Below, piece by piece: positions 58,344-64,000 of a stretch of DNA of 64,000 nt. The number at the start of each line of letters is the position of its first letter. Position 1 is the first letter of the stretch. Below the pieces are notes generated by a model. It did no database searches, was not told where the DNA came from, and saw nothing but the letters and a program-made list of their open reading frames with translations. Source of the stretch: Daucus carota subsp. sativus (taxonomy: Eukaryota; Streptophyta; Magnoliopsida; Apiales; Apiaceae); assembly GCF_001625215.2 (NCBI RefSeq), contig NC_030381.2:4551131-4615130 (forward strand), given 5' to 3'. A program made the translations under genes and the position numbers.

Positions 58344-60028
58344 TTGTATCCTTAATTACAGGTTCGACTAGCGAAGCTCGTTGAGCATATGTATATGTAG
58401 ATGCAATTTTTGATATGCATGATCTACGAAGATCTAGGCTCGATATATGCACGGATATATTGGACGGGCTGGTTCAATTTAAAAAAAAATAAAAGAAGTG
58501 TTTGTTGATTATAAATAAAATATTATTGTAAGTAAAAATTAATTTTTAATTTATAAATTTTTTATATTTGAAATTTATCAGTTGTAAAAATTATTAATAT
58601 AATAATAAATCATGATAAATTATTCTATAAAGTGGTTCTTCACATTTTATGAAATCAAATTTTAACATTAAAATTAAGTCATTAAAAAAGTTTTTGGAAA
58701 ATCCAACTTATCATTCCGGCTTACAAGTCAAAAGTTGATTTAAATCTTTATTTCATATAAACGATTTAAATAAATTACTTCTAACTTATAAATTTAGAAT
58801 AAGAATTTTTAAATTCAAACAAAATAGCCGCTATTCTCGCTGTCACATGGAATTATATGCATGAAGTGTGTGAGAAAATGTGTAATTTTGTAAAAAAACC
58901 GGATAAAGTGAGGAGACCAATTAATATTTGATATATAAAATGAATGTAGAGGGTTGTTAACATATAAAATGGGTATAATAGAAAAATATAGTAATTGTTG
59001 ATTTTTTTTTTTGAAACCGTAATTGTTGAATTTTTAAAACTATAAAATTTTATTATTTTTAAAATATATATAATTCAATAGGACGTCACGTAAATGAATG
59101 GGATGGACTATGGAGAAAGTATATAGTATTAGGCTTTCCAATAGTCTTTGTTCCGGGCCAATATTATTCTCATTCTTTGCCCCCAAATATATGTGCTCGC
59201 GTTGACTGTCATGTTGGGCTATTGTTGCTTAAGAATTATTCACAAGAAGGTGTCCTTTACACGCCCCGGCAAATTTAACAAATTTAACAAAATAACAAAT
59301 TTAATAAATTTAACAAAATAAAGTTATCAAATCATATATATGCCGGCGATAAAAATGAATGAAATTCTCGTATTCGCATACCAGCATACGTTATAATGAT
59401 TATTTATTTATATCAAAAACGCGGAAGTACAATTATAGATTTGCAATTTATCCGTATTCTTTTCGCGGCGAATCCGGAATACGTGTGATGGCTTACAACT
59501 CAGAAATGCCAATTTGCTGACTTTTCTTGAATGCCATCATGCTATTGCTATGCATCTTCTTTCCTGTTCCCTTCCAACATTTCATTAGTGTGGGTAATGT
59601 TACAGAAGCGGAAATCATATTCAATTAGTAGAAAATAATCCGAAATACCAGAGATAAAAGGTGCGATAGACATTAGATTAACAGTTGGGACAATTATTGG
59701 GAGAATGATTTGTGTATACGCGCTCAAGATTGGGTTGGTTGATGTTGAATTCATGACGTTTTGAGATTGTTTGGTTGGTTTGAAATACTCTTTAGTGGTT
59801 TTGAGTGTTTTTTTTTTTTTAAATGAGAATAAATCTCAATGAGAATCGGCAATTCACCGTAATATTTTTTCATTCAAGAAAACTTATTATCTAACCGTCA
59901 GATTTTGATACCATATCTTAATGAGAAAATTTAAATTCTCAATAAGTTCACTACGAAGATGAATTTCACGTGCAGAAAATCACAAATTAAAATATTATTT
60001 AAATAATCTCACATAATATATTGTCTTG
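58344..60028. other. AT-rich intergenic DNA
   Basis: No gene seen. A small AACAAATTTAACAAAATA repeat lies at 59275-59325. Some fold-back segments suggest old MITEs that I could not delimit. Confidence 0.4.
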
Positions 60029-60030
60029 TA

Positions 60031-60281
60031 CTCCCTCCGTCCCAGTCAATAGTATACATTGGGGGACGGGGGCGCGGCACGGACTTTAATGCTTCAATAT
60101 AGTATAGTTCAGTAAATTATTTTTAAGATTTTCTTTTTTTGTATAAAAATATAACATTTATACTTTTATACAAAAAAAGAAAATCTTAAAAATAAGTTGT
60201 AGAACTATGTTTTATAAAAGCCTTAAAAAGCGTGTCGAGCAGTGAAAAAGAAACGTATACAATTGACTGGAACGGAGGGAG
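60031..60281. mobile_element. Stowaway MITE, 251 bp
   Basis: The ends CTCCCTCCGTCCCAGTCAAT and, complemented, CTCCCTCCGTTCCAGTCAAT are flanked by TA (60029-60030 and 60282-60283). The middle is a near-perfect palindrome around TTTTCTTTTTTTGTATAAAA, so a transcript would fold into one long hairpin. It lies about 700 bp past the end of the galactan synthase gene. Confidence 0.93.
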
Positions 60282-60996
60282 TATTAATTTAAAGTAATCA
60301 CAGAAACAGCTTTCCACTCTTTCAAAATATAGATATGATGTGCGTCCCTCCTCTCAAAATATGAATATGATATGCTTACATTTTATCTTTTCCAAACTCT
60401 ACTCTGATCAGGATATATTGGATATATTTGATTTGGTAATCCGAAAATTGATGTAAATATTTAAATTATATCAAATTATTAATTCAATTATCAATTAGAT
60501 ATTTGAAAATAATATAATATACTTATTTTATTATATCTATTCTATTAGTTTTAAAATTAATATATAGTGATCAATCATATTTGAATAATCATGTCAAGAA
60601 AACACCTAAAAAATTCAGACAATGAATATGGATTACTCGAGTCCCGAATGAACTAAATTTCTTCTCCGTCATCTCATGTTCACCGTATAATTCTCGCATA
60701 TCCTCAAATTTATTCACAACATATATATCAAAATAATTTGTAAACTCAAACTTTAAAAAAACTTTATATCATTAGATCAAAAAAATAAATATAACTCTAT
60801 AGATCAGTCACCCTATACAGAAGAACCGGCCTAATTCTATTTCTTTCAATATTTTAGTTCCTCTTCATATAATAAAACCGATCGTAAACATTTTAAAATG
60901 GAATCATATATGTATTAGTATGACTATAAACATGATCTCGCCGATTTGGAACTAGTCCACTGCAAGATTTTCATCTCCTTGTGTGAAACAAGCCTG

Positions 60997-63975
60997 TCAT
61001 TGCCGCGTATTTTGTAAAGCAGAGCCAATCATTTTGAGCTCGAATCTCTTGACAGCTACAGCTGCGTCTCGCATTGAGGTGTCCATTACATATGGTGTCG
61101 TATCGAGCTTGAGATTTGTTTCGTTCACTAGCTGCCGGCATGGCTCGTTTCTTTCTGAGATGGTTCCGTGATAGTGGTAGTATGTTATGCGCCCCTCGGT
61201 CTTGTGGGTTGTTTTGCCTGCGAAATTCTGGCTCAGATGGACTCCGGTCGCGAATACGTTTCGCGGCTGGATCGCGTATTTCCTGTCCCTCCTGATTCCT
61301 CTTTTTATATCGCGGTACATTAGCTTCTCGAATCCCCATTTCCTGCAAAAACAAATTAAGAAAAGCAGAATTCAGTGACAGGATACATATTTTTTACAGA
61401 TGTCATTTATTTTTGGTTAGAAGAATTTTAGACTGAGATTTCAGTTGTCATTTTAAATTCTCCGGTTTAAACTAATATTTGAATGTATTGAGTTTCAAAT
61501 GAAATCAAATTTTATATTTCCAAACAGATTATTTGTTTCAATTCAGAATTTCATTTGATCGTGACTAGAGAATGAAATGAGCGGTCCGATTACATTTAAC
61601 AAACATCCAAGACAGCCCAGGTAATCAGACAGAACAGAACAGCAAGTCAGAAAAACACAATAATCAACTCCCATGTGAAATCTAAATTACATTTGCTTGT
61701 TAATCAGAATGATTGGAATGTGACTGGTTAAACTATTAATCATGAAAACAAATTTCTAATGAGTCTGATAATGATTTGATGCTTTGGATTAAAGAAACAA
61801 ACAAACACCAACATGCTGGCCACAACATTCAATTAAAGGATCCTTATGGAGGGGGAATTGAAATATAAGATATCATAGCCATATGGAATCATATAGCTGA
61901 ACGGTCCTCAAGAAATGCATATTAAAATTAAATTAAAAAATTTATTAATGTCTATATCATCATCATGGAACAATCACTTTACAACAAAGGAACAACCTGC
62001 CCCACTTTCCAAGTGTCCCATAATATGAGGAAGGAAACAAGAAACATCTATTCGAATACCAGTGAACATGGCAATAATTCCAAGCACACAGACACCACTT
62101 GATGTAACATATATACCACAAGTCGGTTCTAAAATTCTAAAATTTACGGGACCTTAGTTAACTCGGGATTATTAGCCTCGGGCACCATATATTTCACAAA
62201 TTCGTATTAAATATTTTTAAATTTTAGAACTAATACACGCATATCTTGTCTGTCTATAATTATATGAGTCGTGTGTGTTTTGTAATTCTTGCCGTTTCTG
62301 GGCCATGTATAAAAATGTGACATCACAATCGACATTTCTCAATTCCACTAGCTACAAAATCCATATGTCGACAGATTACCAAACACACAGTAACGACCCT
62401 AAATCAAGAAAATTCCGTAGCTAGTCACCTCATTCACAGCACACAGATGTTGATCTCCTCTGGTCAATTTTTGTTTTCGTACACAAGATCCAGCAACAAA
62501 CTTGAATATTAGATTGTGACTTATATTCACCTTTCTTGACAATAGCATACTGATTTACATACACAGAATGAAACTCATTCCTCACAGACCAAACAAGTAA
62601 TCCAGAATTAGACACCATGAAATATATTTTTTTTTTAGTTCGAAAAAATTATATCTTCAATACAATGAAAGTCTAACCCCTATATCTGAATTCGGCAAGT
62701 CCATCTAATATTACCAATTTTAGTATTGTGAGCGTTATACACCGACTACGTCTGGTTTGGTTCGATCTTAGTAGTGTATTTCATCGTATACTAAGCGAAT
62801 AAGCAAAAAACGCGGAACTTATGAATAAACGAATGCGGAGATGAAGATTATAGATCATACCTGTATTCTTTGCCTTCATCTTCGGTGAGACAGAGCTTGT
62901 TAGACATTGTCCTCTGCTCAATCGTGAACTGAGTATACTCCGAAAGCGAATCGACAACCGATTTCAGATTACTATCTTTCGGGACATAAATAAACTCATC
63001 AACATCAAAGAAAAACATCCACTTAGCCATGAACCTGTACCTATGCAAACAATCATTCACCACAAGAAACTGATTATGATAATAACCATCGAATCTCTCT
63101 TCATCTCGAATATCTTGTAGTGTCACGAACCCTCGGTCCATCCACGGCCTCAAAACCTCCATAACTTCGGGGTGGACCCCACCGGCATCATGGATCACAA
63201 AATGTGATTTCTCACCGAACATCCTCACATGATAAGCAATCCATTCACGAACTCTCTGAGGACTTAAATTCCCGTATAAAGATGACCCGCAATATAAATA
63301 ATCATATTTCGGTGGCTCATTAAAAATCGAAAAATTCACACTCCTCGAACCTTCATCTAACACCGTCATGATGTCGGTATGGGTATCCTCCGTGTCACCT
63401 CCACCGTTCGTGGAGGCACGGAGGACTAATTTCCCGCCACTTTCCCCGACAGGGATCGGGAAAGTACAATTAACGACTACGGTCGTGTAAACACGACCGT
63501 AGCCCCAATCAGGTAAAATTTTGTTCCCATCCACAATAATCGACTCGTTTGCATGAGTCACATTATGCGGAACATACTCGCATTTATAACTAGGGTTTCC
63601 AAAAACATGCAGAGGTTTCGAAGATAATCCATTTATAGCAAAAGTGGAAGCGCCTCCTCTGTAAGCTGACATGAGTATGAAATTATAGGCCGCGGCTCCA
63701 CGTGGATCAAAAGATCTTTTTATAACGCCGTTTTGAAGATCATGGTCTAGTTGGATTGGTTGTGGTGGTGGCGGGGAGGTGGGGATGGCGGAGACGCATT
63801 TGCGGAGATCGGAAACGGAGACGAAGGAGAGAGGGGAGGGGAAGAACTGGAAGATTGTGAGGAGAGAGCAGAGGAAGAGGAGAGCTGTGCAGAGGATTTT
63901 TACTTCTGCTGCACAGCTCCAGATCACTCCGATGAACATCTTTTTTTCTTTTTCATCTGTAATGTTGGTCCCCAT
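60997..63975 (-). CDS. Beta-1,4-galactan synthase, GALS family (GT92)
   Basis: Two exons on the minus strand, 63975-62861 and 61342-60997, join in frame (donor GTATGA, acceptor TTTGCAG) to 486 residues, the normal family length. GALS enzymes are Golgi type II membrane proteins that extend the beta-1,4-galactan side chains of pectic rhamnogalacturonan I from UDP-galactose. A short N-terminal tail precedes a signal anchor (about residues 18-45, ILCTALLFLCSLLTIFQFF). The DUF23/GT92 domain has the YRGG and KCEY blocks, LPDWGYGRVYTTVVVNCTF, YDYLYCGSSLYGNLS, FVIHDAGGV, YYHNQFLVVNDCLHRYR, the metal-binding FFFDVDEF (DxD) and FTIEQ. Exon 2 adds WGFEKL, RRDRKYAIQPRNVFATGVH and the YYHYH motif. A Met 12 codons in is an alternative start. 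Arabidopsis GALS2 (AT5G44670) holds the same syntenic place. Confidence 0.94.
61343..62860 (-). other. Intron of the GALS gene
   Basis: A single 1518-bp intron, AT-rich, without recognisable transposons or ORFs of coding character. Confidence 0.8.
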
Positions 63976-64000
63976 TGGTTTAGTTGTGTTTGTGTGGCGT

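Overview
The window is nuclear DNA of a flowering plant, most likely a eudicot. Host genes have introns with GT/AG junctions, intergenic DNA is AT-rich, and most of the sequence is nested plant transposons (Athila-type Ty3/gypsy, Ty1/copia, hAT, Helitron, Stowaway). There are no bacterial operons, tRNA or rRNA genes, or CRISPR arrays. I cannot name the species.

Layout. (1) 1-1899 is the 3' end of one Athila-like LTR element cut by the window edge. (2) About 2057-19544 looks like a minus-strand Helitron. It carries exon fragments of host genes: a VAMP72-type R-SNARE, a pectin methylesterase-like protein, a possible beta-amylase exon and some unidentified pieces. (3) Inside it sits a complete, very young Athila element, 3873-15108. 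Its 5-bp target duplication is perfect and its two 1311-bp LTRs differ at a single base that I could find. It has an intact 1798-residue Gag-Pol and a second, env-position ORF of 397 residues. (4) 20.4-22.9 kb holds a HEMK2/N6AMT1-type eRF1 glutamine methyltransferase gene; its probable 5'-UTR intron is filled by a degenerate minisatellite interrupted by a 450-bp MITE. (5) 22.9-30.5 kb is intergenic with several MITEs. (6) 30594-31826 (minus) is an intronless purine permease gene. (7) 34564-48223 is a hAT element with a perfect 8-bp target duplication, split inside its transposase remnant by a 12.2-kb copia-type element. That copia element has apparently identical 1640-bp LTRs but no intact protein-coding interior. 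(8) 50.7-64 kb is the gene-rich end: Y3IP1 (photosystem I assembly factor, six exons), an unnamed Ser/Pro-rich plant protein, and a GALS-type beta-1,4-galactan synthase (GT92, two exons, minus). To my knowledge this order matches Arabidopsis AT5G44650-AT5G44660-AT5G44670, so the block appears to be conserved microsynteny.

The genes do not form one pathway. The most informative parts are the nesting history, the contrast between perfect LTRs and a decayed interior in the copia element, and the RNA-level architecture between the two ORFs of the intact Athila element. I did not find a clearly new defence or metabolic system. Gene structures were derived by eye from ORFs, splice dinucleotides and remembered family similarity.
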